DNA from: Leptospira ellisii
Lineage (GTDB): Bacteria > Spirochaetota > Leptospiria > Leptospirales > Leptospiraceae
Assembly: GCF_002811955.1 (NCBI RefSeq)
Contig: NZ_NPEF01000180.1
Coordinates: 1-8,129 of the forward strand
Length of the DNA stretch: 8,129 nt
Reading direction: 5' to 3'
In this document: positions 1 through 8,129 of the stretch, piece by piece
Numbering within the stretch: position 1 is the first letter of the stretch
Layout: every line of letters begins with the position of its first letter
Notes under the pieces: generated by a model
The model's input: the letters and a program-made list of their open reading frames with translations, nothing else
What the model was told of the DNA's origin: nothing
Database searches by the model: none
Translations under genes and position numbers: made by a program

Positions 1-1585
1 TGGAAGAGGAAGGCGCCGGAATTTTTTCGTCTTTGTTCGGAACGGTTTGTTGTTTTCGAGCGTTCTTCTCCGCCTGTTCCTTAGCTTCCTTTTCTTTGAC
101 GCGCTTTTCGGCGAGTTTGGACGCGTCCTCCTGGATCTTTTTCGTCCGGGCTTCGTTCACGCGTTTGTTCAGCTCCACCGTGTTATGCGCGCGGATCTGT
201 TCCGCCTCGAACTTATGAACGGTCGCGTTCCCGAAGATATTCCTCCAAAGACGCGTGAAAAAAGGAAGGTATTTAAACAGACTCGAAAGTTCCAACTTAT
301 CGAAAGACGCCGCGAGATCTCGGTTTTCGATCAAGTCCTTGATCTTCATTCGATCCAAAATCCTGATTTCGCTGTCGTTGCCCGTCGCCGCAAAGACGCG
401 CCGCGCGGCCTCGATCGCGCCGGCGACGGAGAGTTTGTGCAGAACGTAGGTGTACAACGTGTTTTTATCCGCGAACTCGGTATGAAGGATCTGTTCGTGA
501 TTGGCTACGAGCGCGCGGATTTCCTCCTCGATTTGCTGTCCTCGAAAACGGAGAAAATTCAGATCCACGAGTCTGTTTGCCGATTTGATGTAATCCAAAA
601 TCTCGGTCAGCTTTACCTTCTTCTCTTCCTTTTCCTTTTTTTCCTTGTCCTCTTCCTCGAAGTGGACCAAGGCTAAAAGTTCCTCCATCGCGGTCTTTTG
701 ATCGCCGTAGGCGGGACTTAAATACGGTATGACCGTGTTTACGAGGTTTCGGGTGTTTCCCCGTTCTTCGTCGGAAAGGGGGCCCAAGGCCCCGATTTTC
801 TGAAGTTCGGGAACGAGACGATCGGTGAGAAAGGATTTATACGCTTCGATCCGGGCGAGAATTTCTTCCTGAACGTTATAATAAAACACGGAACGATTTC
901 CGGGGTTGAGGGCATTTTCATTTCGAAAGAAGAATAACGTCTTCTGTTCCACGAGTTTTTTGAGCACGGGTTTGAGATGAATGTTGACCGTGACCTGTTT
1001 TAAACCGGGGGTCGCGTCGAGAGGATCGTTGAACAGATTTCCGATTTCGGTGGAGGCGTAGGTATCCGTGAGTTTGTTCTCCAAAATCGCGGCGTGGACC
1101 CGTTTGACGAATTCCTCCCTACCCGGGAAAATTCTTTTTTCCTTAATCCATCTCTGGATCGAGGAGAACGTGGTCTGATTGACGCCGTCCACATAACGAT
1201 GACTGGTCGAAGCGTCCGCGGCTTGGGGACGGGCGAACACAGGATTGAGACGCAGATAGGATTCTATCTTCCCGTCCGAAGCGTCCCCGGTTGGATTAAA
1301 ATCCACCATGCAGATTTTTTTCACGATCGGAGGATTGTATTTCGTACAAAGTTCGCGTAGATATTGACCGACCTTGTCCTTTTCCAGATTCATTTCCCTC
1401 GAAAGTTGATCCATATTGGGAAGAATCTTATTGGCGACGTATTTGTCGGTCCAATCCCCGATAACGAGCAGAAGTTTATGAATTCCCTTGTATTGAAAAT
1501 CCCCCCGAGACTCCAGAGACTGAGTCAACTGCAATGCAGTATTATAATCCGCTACTTTCAGTTCTGGAGATTGAGGTTCCAACAT
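1..1585 (-). CDS. Unrecognised coiled-coil-rich protein, partial (C-terminus beyond left edge)
   Basis: The minus strand stays open from the ATG at 1585 to the window edge: 528 codons with no stop, so the C-terminus is missing. I do not recognise the family. There is no signal peptide or membrane segment, so it is probably cytoplasmic. Residues about 56-82 ([20 protein letters not shown]...LREL) look like a helix-turn-helix or winged-helix segment; this is pattern recognition only. A Glu/Lys-rich stretch lies near residues 307-322, and residues about 465-515 are rich in Lys, Glu and Ala (for example [18 protein letters not shown]) and should form a coiled coil. The visible end turns Pro/Ser-rich. 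The ATG at 1585 is the first one after an in-frame TGA, which is the stop codon of asd, 12 nt upstream. No good Shine-Dalgarno sequence is visible; the nearest is a GGATGA overlapping the asd stop, so translation may depend on asd translation. The long antisense ORF at 47-676 is its shadow. Confidence 0.85.
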   Translation of the reverse strand, partial: MLEPQSPELKVADYNTALQLTQSLESRGDFQYKGIHKLLLVIGDWTDKYVANKILPNMDQLSREMNLEKDKVGQYLRELCTKYNPPIVKKICMVDFNPTGDASDGKIESYLRLNPVFARPQAADASTSHRYVDGVNQTTFSSIQRWIKEKRIFPGREEFVKRVHAAILENKLTDTYASTEIGNLFNDPLDATPGLKQVTVNIHLKPVLKKLVEQKTLFFFRNENALNPGNRSVFYYNVQEEILARIEAYKSFLTDRLVPELQKIGALGPLSDEERGNTRNLVNTVIPYLSPAYGDQKTAMEELLALVHFEEEDKEKKEKEEKKVKLTEILDYIKSANRLVDLNFLRFRGQQIEEEIRALVANHEQILHTEFADKNTLYTYVLHKLSVAGAIEAARRVFAATGNDSEIRILDRMKIKDLIENRDLAASFDKLELSSLFKYLPFFTRLWRNIFGNATVHKFEAEQIRAHNTVELNKRVNEARTKKIQEDASKLAEKRVKEKEAKEQAEKNARKQQTVPNKDEKIPAPSSS

Positions 1586-1597
1586 GGAATGACAGTA

Positions 1598-2647
<1,050 letters not shown>

Positions 2648-2660
2648 ATTGAATGTTCAA

Positions 2661-2674
2661 CGGGAAATTTCCCG
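2661..2674. promoter_or_regulatory. Perfect 14-bp palindrome in the asd leader
   Basis: The sequence CGGGAAATTTCCCG is a perfect dyad, ending 13 bp before the asd start codon and inside the 69-bp gap after the SGNH-like gene. Its A/T centre and G/C arms look more like a DNA operator than an RNA hairpin, since an RNA stem would be CGGGA/TCCCG around a 4-nt loop. Position suggests control of asd transcription or ribosome access. No regulator is identified, and no convincing -35/-10 pair was found in the gap. Confidence 0.35.
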
Positions 2675-2697
2675 CCCTCGTTAGATTGATAGAATTC

Positions 2698-2710
2698 GCC
2701 GAAGAACGGC
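2698..2710. other. Short inverted repeat after the SGNH-like gene
   Basis: GCCG-AAGAA-CGGC forms a 4-bp stem with a 5-nt loop just past the stop codon of the SGNH-like gene (transcribed leftward). No T-run follows on the minus strand, so it is too weak to be called an intrinsic terminator, and read-through into asd is expected. Confidence 0.2.
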
Positions 2711-2716
2711 TATTTA

Positions 2717-4357
2717 TCAAGGTTTTACAGGAATTCCCCTGTGTCTTTCAGAAATTTGGACGAATTCTTCCGCATAAATCGAACTCATTCGGATCATTCC
2801 CGGATAAGTAAAATGATGATAATCGCTGAAGTCCTGCATGCGGAGAGAACGTTTGAGATCGGAGAAACGAACACCGTCGCCTTCGAGACTTTCGAGAAAC
2901 TTCAGATGGTCCCTATACCAATCCGAATCGGCGTACCAGTCGAGACTGATCGGGTTTTCGGGGTTGTTGACGATCCACAAGGGAAGCCCGTTTTGTCCGC
3001 AGAACTCCGCAAAAAGGCGCAAATAACGGAAGTGTAAGCCGGGAACGAATCGTTCCTCCCGGATCCTCAGTTTTGCGTCCCGCAGTGCGACGAGATAGCC
3101 GATCCCCGGCCGCTGCGGATAATCCTCCAAAAGACGAAAGTTAAAGTATTTTGAATATTCCATATCGCTCATATTTAGGTAGCGCAGGTCCTCGATACGC
3201 TCCTCCCGCGTGTACTGCATCCCGTTCCTAGGAACGTCCGATCCGAAGGTCTGCTGCAGACGAACCCCGAGTCGATCATGATTCCAATCCTTGTTTTCCC
3301 CATGCGCTCGATAAGGCGTCCAGGTTTTGGAAAGTTCCGCGACGATCGAAACGTTTTCGGCCGGGATTCCGTTTTCGGAATCGCCCGGCTTCGCGGTTCC
3401 TCGGGGATCCGTTCCCTCGACGTCGGGAACGATCCCGCCTTCCGATGCAAAACGTCCGTCCAAAAGGATTTTCTTCCACCCCGGTTCGGCAAAGGAGAAC
3501 TCCTGAATCACATTCTTTTTTTGGAATGTGATTTTTACGGGACCTTCGGCCAAAAGTTCGGGCACGATCTGCACGAGAAAGCCGTTCCTCTTCATACCTT
3601 CGGTCAGTACGAAGGAGAATTTTTTTCCGGTCCATCCGAGGGACGTCACGCGTTCCGGGATTTGAACCCCGTTGTAACCGTGATAACTCGTGTTCCTTCC
3701 GTATCGATGATCGTAGAGCGAACGCAAATTCTTCCAGAACACGTCCTTATAACGGTAGAATCCGAAAAGATAAGCGACCAAATATTCGGACGTACGGGCG
3801 AATCCGAGTTCGCGCCAAAATTCGAACGCGGTTTCCCGGGGAAAGATGAATCTGGATTGAGGCGCCTCGAAAAAGTTCAACGCGTCCGAAAGAAGTATGT
3901 TCGAGTCGATCGTATCGTTGCGGTTGGCCGGATCGATGGAATAGGCGCGATGTAATCTCCAATCGATGAAATTGACGGGAAACACTACGAAGTCCGGAGC
4001 CAACTCCTTGATCTTTTCGCGGCACAACCAGGCGTCGAGAGGCGTCATCCCCGCGTAGGAAAGAAATTCCACCTCCGCGTCCTTTCCCGTTTTTTCGAAA
4101 ACGTCCTTTCGAAACGCGTCGCGATCGAACGAGTAATGCGCGATACTGGAACCGACGATCAGGATCCGCGGAGAACGTTTTTCCTTTTTTTGAAGCGTGA
4201 AGTATTCGTATAAGAAATTGTAGAAATGATTGGTGCTCCAAGGAGATTCGTTGGGAACGACCCAGATCAAAACGCGGAAAAAGACGAAATCGAGAATCAG
4301 CAAAAACAGGATTCCGACCGCGAGCAGCCGAAGGTTTTTTTCCGCGTTGCGTTTCAT
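2717..4357 (-). CDS. Membrane-anchored SGNH/GDSL-hydrolase-like protein (AlgX/AlgJ/DltD-type partner of MBOAT)
   Basis: The 546-residue protein starts with a positively charged end and one hydrophobic helix (about residues 9-34), a signal anchor placing the rest outside the cytoplasmic membrane. The SGNH-fold signature follows: strand plus [14 protein letters not shown] (65-78), with S71 as the likely nucleophile in the GDS-like position; VFPVNF (125-130), a block III-like Asn at 129; and [10 protein letters not shown] (511-520), giving D512 and H515 as the DxxH pair. Between about 235 and 375 there is a strand-rich insertion, interrupted by a Gly/Asp/Pro-rich linker (about 302-336), which may be a carbohydrate-binding-like beta domain; this is inferred. 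In alginate, teichoic acid and peptidoglycan O-acylation systems such proteins work with an MBOAT acyltransferase, and one is encoded at 6028-7476. The family can be an acyl-transferase partner or an esterase; sequence alone does not decide. It diverges from the gene at 4454 across a 96-bp gap. The start is the first ATG before the anchor; only a poorly placed AGG precedes it. Confidence 0.8.
   Translation of the reverse strand: MKRNAEKNLRLLAVGILFLLILDFVFFRVLIWVVPNESPWSTNHFYNFLYEYFTLQKKEKRSPRILIVGSSIAHYSFDRDAFRKDVFEKTGKDAEVEFLSYAGMTPLDAWLCREKIKELAPDFVVFPVNFIDWRLHRAYSIDPANRNDTIDSNILLSDALNFFEAPQSRFIFPRETAFEFWRELGFARTSEYLVAYLFGFYRYKDVFWKNLRSLYDHRYGRNTSYHGYNGVQIPERVTSLGWTGKKFSFVLTEGMKRNGFLVQIVPELLAEGPVKITFQKKNVIQEFSFAEPGWKKILLDGRFASEGGIVPDVEGTDPRGTAKPGDSENGIPAENVSIVAELSKTWTPYRAHGENKDWNHDRLGVRLQQTFGSDVPRNGMQYTREERIEDLRYLNMSDMEYSKYFNFRLLEDYPQRPGIGYLVALRDAKLRIREERFVPGLHFRYLRLFAEFCGQNGLPLWIVNNPENPISLDWYADSDWYRDHLKFLESLEGDGVRFSDLKRSLRMQDFSDYHHFTYPGMIRMSSIYAEEFVQISERHRGIPVKP
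3506..3533. repeat. 10-bp perfect inverted repeat inside the SGNH-like gene
   Basis: AATCACATTC (3506-3515) and GAATGTGATT (3524-3533) are perfect complements around an 8-nt T-rich loop. The element lies within the coding sequence, in the strand-rich insertion (residues about 275-284). On the plus strand it is followed by a short T-run, giving an intrinsic-terminator look, but that strand is antisense to the gene. Confidence 0.6.
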
Positions 4358-4453
4358 CCTGAAAGAACGGTTTCAAAGTCCCGTCCGCTTGTCCAGGATT
4401 ACTTGATTTTTTGACTTTACCCGGAACACGAAGTCGAAAAGATTTCAGTCCTG
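4358..4453. promoter_or_regulatory. Divergent intergenic region, presumed promoters for both flanking genes
   Basis: This 96-bp gap separates two divergent genes and should carry both promoters. On the plus strand a TTGACT (4411-4416) could be a -35 box for the gene at 4454, but nothing close to TATAAT stands 16-18 bp downstream. No convincing minus-strand pair was found. The assignment rests on gene layout, not on recognised boxes. Confidence 0.4.
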
Positions 4454-6043
4454 ATGTTGCGTTATCTCGCCGCCTTGATTCTTTTTTCCGTTTCGTTGGG
4501 AATTTCCCTGGCCGCAAGTCCGGAGGAAATCTATCTCAACTCGGACATTCTTTATCTTCCCGCTCTCGCCTTGGACGTGTTTCGGGACGGAGGAAATTTC
4601 TTATCCTGGTCGTTCACCCCTTCCCCTTATTTTTTTCCGGACTTCCCGATCGTATCCGCGCTGTTGTTCTTATTCGGCAACGCGTATCAAGCGTTGTATT
4701 GTTTCGCGTTTCTACAGATTTTAACCTTCACCGTTTTGGCGGAACGTTTTTGGATCTTCGTACAGGAGGAACGAATCGGAAAAAAACTTTCGATCCGGGA
4801 ATCGAGATCGGTCCGATCCTGGGTGCTCGTTCTGATTTCGCTTCCGCTTCTCGGCGCGGCGCGGTTCCCGGCGTTTTACATACTGTTTTTGCCGTCGATC
4901 CATACGAGCGCGTTTTTGGTCTGTTTATACGCCTGGCCCTTCATTCACCAAACGACACAAAGGCGGAATCGGATTCTCCTTTTTCTGACGATTCTTTTCA
5001 CCGTCGCTTCGGATCGGATCCTGTTCGTGGAACTGATCCTTCCCGTTTTTTTCGCCGGATTTTTTTTTCCCGGTTCGAATCCGAACGATCGCGGCGCGGG
5101 ACGTTTCGACCTATGGAAACGTCTGCTGCCCGAAAACGGTAGACTCGTTTTAGCCGCCGGGATTTTCGGACTAACGTTGCATTCGATTCTAAAATCCTTT
5201 TTGCATATTGAACGTCCGGGGACGATTCCGATCTCGCTTTCTTTGGATAAGGCTTTGGGCGACGGAATCAGGTTTTTCACGGAGGCGGCCGCCTGGTTCC
5301 GGACGGGAATCGTCGCAGGGACCCGATCTTCCTCCGACGCTGCGGCGGATTTTCCGGTGCCCGCAGTCGCATTTTTATGTTATGCGGCGGCGCTTTGCGT
5401 CAGTTTATCGAGAATCCATCGCGCAAAGTCGAACGTATTTCTCGCGTTTTTTTTCTCGCTTCTTTTTTTCATCCCGATCGCCGCCGGATCCTACGTGGAC
5501 GAATACAGCCTACGTTATGCGGCACCGGCGTTGATTCTCGCCCCTTTGTATCTGGGTTTCGTTTTAGGATTTCAGAAACGATTCTTAACGTTCGCGTTAT
5601 TCGTATCGTTTTTGATCGCCGCCGTCGCGGGCAATTCCCTGCCGAAACCGTTCGAAAACGCGTTATTCCGGGGTCACCGATGGGCGCCCGCGGAATCGGC
5701 CTGCGTCGACGCAATCGCCGAACGACAAGGAATCGATCTTGCGGTCGCGGATTTTTGGACCGCAAAACGGATCCGCGTTTTTTCGAAACGAAAACTCTCC
5801 GCGGTTCACGCGGCGTATAGTACATTAGAAGGTTCTCATACGATTTCCAACCGGGATTGGTATCTACGGACATACGAGTCCCCGGCGGTGGTGATTCCCC
5901 GCGGCTTGGGAAACGAAAACACACTTTTAATTTACGGAATCCCCGAGGAGAAAACGGCCTGCGGCGATCTGGAAATCTGGATCTATAAGAATCCGGAACG
6001 GATCCTACAAACGTTGCGACGACCGTTTCAGAAAACGAAATAA
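4454..6043 (+). CDS. Polytopic membrane protein, GT-C glycosyltransferase-like
   Basis: The 529-residue protein has an N-terminal hydrophobic helix (1-21), then a loop with acidic residues ([18 protein letters not shown], 30-47), then roughly ten hydrophobic segments to about residue 393, and a soluble C-terminal domain (about 400-520) that should face the periplasm. An N-terminal helix followed by an Asp-bearing first external loop, many membrane segments and a soluble tail is the GT-C glycosyltransferase plan (lipid-linked sugar donors), and [13 protein letters not shown] (185-197) with the ADFWTAKR region (432-439) recalls uncharacterised bacterial membrane proteins of that kind. I cannot name a family or substrate. 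ATG 4454 is the first start after an in-frame TGA at 4412; no clear ribosome binding site precedes it. Its 3' end overlaps the convergent MBOAT gene by 16 nt. Lying between SGNH-like and MBOAT genes, it may take part in building or modifying the same surface glycan. It contains T-runs of 9 (5060-5068), 8 and 7. Confidence 0.85.
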   Translation: MLRYLAALILFSVSLGISLAASPEEIYLNSDILYLPALALDVFRDGGNFLSWSFTPSPYFFPDFPIVSALLFLFGNAYQALYCFAFLQILTFTVLAERFWIFVQEERIGKKLSIRESRSVRSWVLVLISLPLLGAARFPAFYILFLPSIHTSAFLVCLYAWPFIHQTTQRRNRILLFLTILFTVASDRILFVELILPVFFAGFFFPGSNPNDRGAGRFDLWKRLLPENGRLVLAAGIFGLTLHSILKSFLHIERPGTIPISLSLDKALGDGIRFFTEAAAWFRTGIVAGTRSSSDAAADFPVPAVAFLCYAAALCVSLSRIHRAKSNVFLAFFFSLLFFIPIAAGSYVDEYSLRYAAPALILAPLYLGFVLGFQKRFLTFALFVSFLIAAVAGNSLPKPFENALFRGHRWAPAESACVDAIAERQGIDLAVADFWTAKRIRVFSKRKLSAVHAAYSTLEGSHTISNRDWYLRTYESPAVVIPRGLGNENTLLIYGIPEEKTACGDLEIWIYKNPERILQTLRRPFQKTK

Positions 6044-6060
6044 AGAAACGGCTTCGTTTC
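6023..6060. terminator. Overlapping stem-loops at a convergent gene end
   Basis: GAAACG (6045-6050) and CGTTTC (6055-6060) form a 6-bp stem with a GCTT loop, starting 1 nt after the plus-strand stop codon. The same left arm can pair instead with CCGTTTC (6023-6029), as GAAACGG (6045-6051). The two pairings exclude each other. There is no T-run on either side, so a standard intrinsic terminator is doubtful. The segment is also coding for the last residues of the MBOAT protein. It is the only structure seen where two opposing transcripts must end. Confidence 0.3.
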
Positions 6061-7476
6061 CACGGTGAGAACGACTCCTACCATAAAAGCCAAAGCGCTC
6101 AAAAAAGCGAATACGACCCAGGGTAAATTCTCCCGAAACCGAGAATAGGCCCGCGTATGTTCCTCCCGAACTCCGATCCAGGTTGCGAACGCCACGCAGA
6201 AAGCGACGGTTATAAACTGGGTCTGCATCGTGTATGTCGGTTCGATTCCGTTCTCGAAAGAAAACAACTTTCCGAGCAGAAGCAGGGAAACGTCCAAGGT
6301 TTTGGAACGGAAAAAAATCCAGATCAGACAAACGGAAAGTATTACGAATATCTGATATAATTTCGCGAAAAACGCCCTGAGAACGGAACCTTCCTTCCAC
6401 GAAAAGCGGATCCGATCGGAGAACCAACGCTCCAGAGCGAGACAAAGTCCGTGAAAAAATCCCCAGAGAACGAAATTCCAACTGGGTCCGTGCCAAAGTC
6501 CCCCGAGGAGCATAGTGATCCCAAGATTCCGATACGTCGCCCACGCGCTCGTTCGATTCCCGCCGAGAGGAATGTAAAGATATTCCCGCAACCAACCGGA
6601 GAGGGAAATGTGCCACCTTCTCCAAAAATCGGAAAAACTGGAAGCCGTATACGGAAGACGAAAATTATCCGGAAGACGAACCCCCAATAAAAGCGCGGAA
6701 CCGATCGCGATATCCGTATAACCCGAAAAATCGCAATAGATCTGGATCGCGTAGGAGAAAATTCCCATCCACGCGAATGCGCTCGAAACTCCTTCGGGGA
6801 ATTGATAAACGAAGTCGGAAATCACGGATATCCGATCCGCGATCACCGCCTTTTTCACGAAACCGATAAGGATTAACCAAAGTCCTTCGCGCATCGGAAC
6901 GTTTTCCCAAGAGAATAGGGAACGGAACGCCGGTAAAAGAATTCTGGCGGACACGATCGGCCCCGCGACCAGCTGCGGAAAAAAGGAAAGGAAAAGCGCG
7001 TATTGAAAAAAATTCCTTTCCGCTGGGATTTGTCTTCGATACACGTCGATGGAATAACTCAGGGATTGAAACGTATAAAACGAAATTCCGACCGGCAGAG
7101 CGATACTTAACGCCGGAGCGGAAACTTTCCATCCGAAAGAATCCGCGAGAGAAAGAAAAGAATCCGTAAAAAAATGAAAATATTTGAAAAACCCGAGAAC
7201 GCTCAAATTACCGCACAACGATATCCAAAGAAAAAAACGTCTTCTTTGTGGTCGGTTCTCCGAATCCAAAGCTCGTCCCACGGAATAATCCAAAATCGTC
7301 GTGAATAATATCAAAATTCCGAAACGATAGTCCCAAGAAAGATAAAACAGATAACTGACGCAAAGAAGAAAAAAAAGAACGGGAACGTTCCGCTTCGGAA
7401 ACAGAAGAACCAAAACCCAGCGAACCGACCAGACGATCGCGAAAAAGAGGAAATACTGTGGGGTGGTAAAATTCAT
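6028..7476 (-). CDS. MBOAT-family membrane-bound O-acyltransferase (AlgI/DltB/PatA-like)
   Basis: MBOAT proteins of this type move an acyl group, often acetyl, across the cytoplasmic membrane to an extracytoplasmic glycan or similar acceptor. The 482-residue protein is close to normal family length. It has about ten to twelve hydrophobic segments and the core family signatures: [18 protein letters not shown] (130-147), FPQLVAGPI (166-174), [17 protein letters not shown] [13 protein letters not shown] (247-259), [20 protein letters not shown] (283-302) with H289, and [15 protein letters not shown] (325-339) with H329 as the likely catalytic histidine. The start ATG at 7476 gives a normal hydrophobic N-terminus; no Shine-Dalgarno is visible. 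The expected SGNH-fold partner is encoded at 2717-4357, on the same strand but separated by the divergent membrane protein gene. The acceptor and the acyl group cannot be told from sequence. It is preceded by a gene-free stretch of at least 650 bp. Confidence 0.95.
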   Translation of the reverse strand: MNFTTPQYFLFFAIVWSVRWVLVLLFPKRNVPVLFFLLCVSYLFYLSWDYRFGILILFTTILDYSVGRALDSENRPQRRRFFLWISLCGNLSVLGFFKYFHFFTDSFLSLADSFGWKVSAPALSIALPVGISFYTFQSLSYSIDVYRRQIPAERNFFQYALFLSFFPQLVAGPIVSARILLPAFRSLFSWENVPMREGLWLILIGFVKKAVIADRISVISDFVYQFPEGVSSAFAWMGIFSYAIQIYCDFSGYTDIAIGSALLLGVRLPDNFRLPYTASSFSDFWRRWHISLSGWLREYLYIPLGGNRTSAWATYRNLGITMLLGGLWHGPSWNFVLWGFFHGLCLALERWFSDRIRFSWKEGSVLRAFFAKLYQIFVILSVCLIWIFFRSKTLDVSLLLLGKLFSFENGIEPTYTMQTQFITVAFCVAFATWIGVREEHTRAYSRFRENLPWVVFAFLSALAFMVGVVLTVETKPFLYFVF

Positions 7477-7781
7477 CGAAACGAAAAAGAATTGGAACCC
7501 AGAATTTCGATAAAACGTAAATCCACCAGTCGTTTTTATTTGATGAAGAAGTTTAAACGACGATCGTTCGAAATGACTTTAAAAAAGCGGATTTTAACGA
7601 AAAAATACCGAATCAACGGGGGAGTGTAGTACCCACAGGGAAGGTTGAAATCGCTTCGAATTCCAGAATTTCAGCAAAAAGATCGAATCAAAATTATGAT
7701 TTTTTTCGTGAACCACCTATCTGCCGATTTTTGGACACTATGTTAAAAGAAAGAGGAACAAAGCTCGGTTTGCGGAAACGT

Positions 7782-7795
7782 AGGAACTCCTTTTT
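7782..7795 (+). repeat. AGGAACTCC-T-run repeat, left copy
   Basis: AGGAACTCCTTTTT occurs here and again as its exact reverse complement at 8047-8060, 251 bp away. The left copy runs into the left arm of the hairpin at 7792-7822. From memory, AGGAACTCC-like motifs are common in Leptospira intergenic DNA; not verified. Confidence 0.6.
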
Positions 7796-7822
7796 CGATC
7801 TTCTAAAAAAGAAGATCGAAAA
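7792..7822. terminator. Strong 13-bp perfect stem-loop
   Basis: TTTTCGATCTTCT (7792-7804) pairs perfectly with AGAAGATCGAAAA (7810-7822) around a loop of five A. The AT-rich stem ends form weak A/T tracts on both sides, so it could act as a bidirectional terminator, although no further long T-run follows on either strand. It could also be the fold of a small RNA or a protein-binding site. Confidence 0.5.
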
Positions 7823-7900
7823 TCTAATTTGTCGTACCGGTTACCGGCGTTGGATTTGAAGAGTCGGAGACTTTGACTTCACAACGGAATTCGATCAGCT

Positions 7901-7990
7901 GATGGATTTAAAAATAATATTGATTAAATTTAATCCATTTTAAGCATTAATGATTATTTATAATCTATTTATACTAAATATTTATAAGCA
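7901..7990. promoter_or_regulatory. AT-rich block with palindrome and phased ATTTATA copies
   Basis: Only 13 of 90 bases are G or C. It contains the perfect palindrome GATTAAATTTAATC (7922-7935), flanked by ATGGATT (7902-7908) and its complement AATCCAT (7932-7938), and three ATTTATA copies starting at 7956, 7967 and 7980. A consensus TATAAT lies at 7959-7964 on the plus strand but has no matching -35 box. It may be a curved or regulator-binding segment; no downstream plus-strand gene lies inside the window. Confidence 0.4.
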
Positions 7991-8046
7991 AGCGCAATTC
8001 GCGCCCCATAAATTCAATTCCAAGGGTAAAATAGTTTGGATTTCAA

Positions 8047-8060
8047 AAAAAGGAGTTCCT
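8047..8060 (-). repeat. AGGAACTCC-T-run repeat, right (inverted) copy
   Basis: This is the exact reverse complement of 7782-7795; the T-run on the minus strand is longer here (seven T, to 8045). It lies just downstream of the minus-strand promoter candidate at 8065-8092, so it would be at or near the 5' end of that transcript. Confidence 0.6.
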
Positions 8061-8064
8061 GCAT

Positions 8065-8092
8065 AATTTAGGAAAAATACGAAATCAGTCAA
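8065..8092 (-). promoter_or_regulatory. Candidate sigma70-type promoter reading leftward
   Basis: On the minus strand TTGACT (8087-8092, 5 of 6 consensus) and TAAATT (8065-8070, 4 of 6) are separated by 16 bp. Transcription would start near 8058 and run toward the hairpin at 7792-7822 and the distant MBOAT gene. Prediction from boxes only. Confidence 0.35.
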
Positions 8093-8129
8093 AAACCTAA
8101 GCGCTCAAGAGCATCCCGATAAAACCTTG

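Larger units (their letters stand above)
7477..8129. other. Gene-free region with hairpin, inverted repeats and AT-rich block
   Basis: No reading frame here has convincing length or protein character. The part next to the MBOAT gene (7477-7780) has two adjoining 8-bp palindromes, GTTTAAAC (7551-7558) and ACGATCGT (7560-7567), and no convincing promoter boxes for the MBOAT gene. The right part has a 13-bp hairpin, a 14-nt inverted repeat, an AT-rich block and a promoter candidate, listed separately. Composition is much richer in A/T than the genes, fitting a regulatory region or decayed mobile DNA. Confidence 0.6.

Noticed and set aside
47..676. 209-codon plus-strand open frame
   Set aside because: It lies fully antisense to the minus-strand gene that is open across 1-1585; its product is low-complexity (Leu/Phe/Arg-rich) and looks like a shadow of the Lys/Glu-rich coding on the other strand.
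3278..3955. 225-codon plus-strand open frame
   Set aside because: It is antisense to the SGNH-like gene, which has recognisable motifs; the plus-strand product has no recognisable domain.
4411..4439. Plus-strand promoter with TTGACT as -35 box
   Set aside because: The hexamers at 16-18 bp spacing (GTCGAA, TCGAAA, CGAAAA) do not resemble a -10 box, so only the region as a whole is listed.
3747..4517. 256-codon minus-strand open frame
   Set aside because: It overlaps the SGNH-like gene in another frame and crosses the divergent intergenic gap into the start of the gene at 4454; its product is Arg/Ser-rich shadow sequence.
7499..7672. Direct repeat CCAGAATTTC at 7499-7508 and 7663-7672
   Set aside because: A 10-nt match in AT-rich non-coding DNA is close to chance level and has no further supporting structure.
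7689..7706. Possible weak terminator: AATCA/TGATT stem followed by T7
   Set aside because: The stem is only 5 A/T-rich pairs and would not be stable; no plus-strand gene ends nearby.
7740..7859. 39-codon plus-strand frame (MLKERGTKLGLRKRR...)
   Set aside because: It is short and very basic, its middle is the perfect hairpin at 7792-7822, and only a GGA about 8 nt upstream could serve as a ribosome binding site. The hairpin explains the sequence better than coding does.

Overview
The window looks like chromosomal DNA of a spirochaete, most likely a Leptospira species with fairly high GC. This is inferred from protein style, the dense TCG/CGA/GAA-rich codon usage, and an AGGAACTCC motif in non-coding DNA that I associate from memory with Leptospira intergenic sequence. 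No rRNA or other marker gene is present to prove it. The window holds five protein-coding genes, one cut by the left edge, and one long gene-free stretch at the right end. I saw no tRNA, rRNA, CRISPR array or intact insertion sequence.

Layout from left to right: (1) a minus-strand gene running off the left edge (1-1585), an unrecognised cytoplasmic protein with an HTH-like N-terminal segment and a charged, coiled-coil-like C-terminal region; (2) asd (1598-2647, minus), aspartate-semialdehyde dehydrogenase, 12 nt upstream of gene 1 in transcription order and in the same reading frame; (3) an SGNH/GDSL-hydrolase-like membrane-anchored protein (2717-4357, minus), 69 nt upstream of asd, so genes 3-2-1 may be one transcription unit; (4) a divergently transcribed polytopic membrane protein (4454-6043, plus) resembling GT-C glycosyltransferases; (5) an MBOAT-family O-acyltransferase (6028-7476, minus) whose 3' end overlaps the 3' end of gene 4 by 16 nt. 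From 7477 to 8129 there is no convincing gene. That stretch has a strong 13-bp hairpin, a 14-nt inverted repeat (AGGAACTCC plus a T-run), a block of about 14% GC with helically spaced ATTTATA copies, and a plausible minus-strand promoter.

Functional reading: MBOAT acyltransferases (AlgI, DltB, PatA type) commonly work with a membrane-anchored SGNH-fold partner (AlgJ/AlgX, DltD, PatB type) to O-acylate extracytoplasmic glycans. Genes 3 and 5 fit those two roles. Gene 4 lies between them and could supply a sugar transfer step at the membrane. The three may form a surface-glycan modification locus, although their orientations (minus, plus, minus) mean they are not one operon. asd is a housekeeping gene (lysine/DAP, threonine and methionine synthesis) that sits next to this locus with no evident functional link. 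None of the five start codons has a strong AGGAGG-type ribosome binding site at normal spacing.
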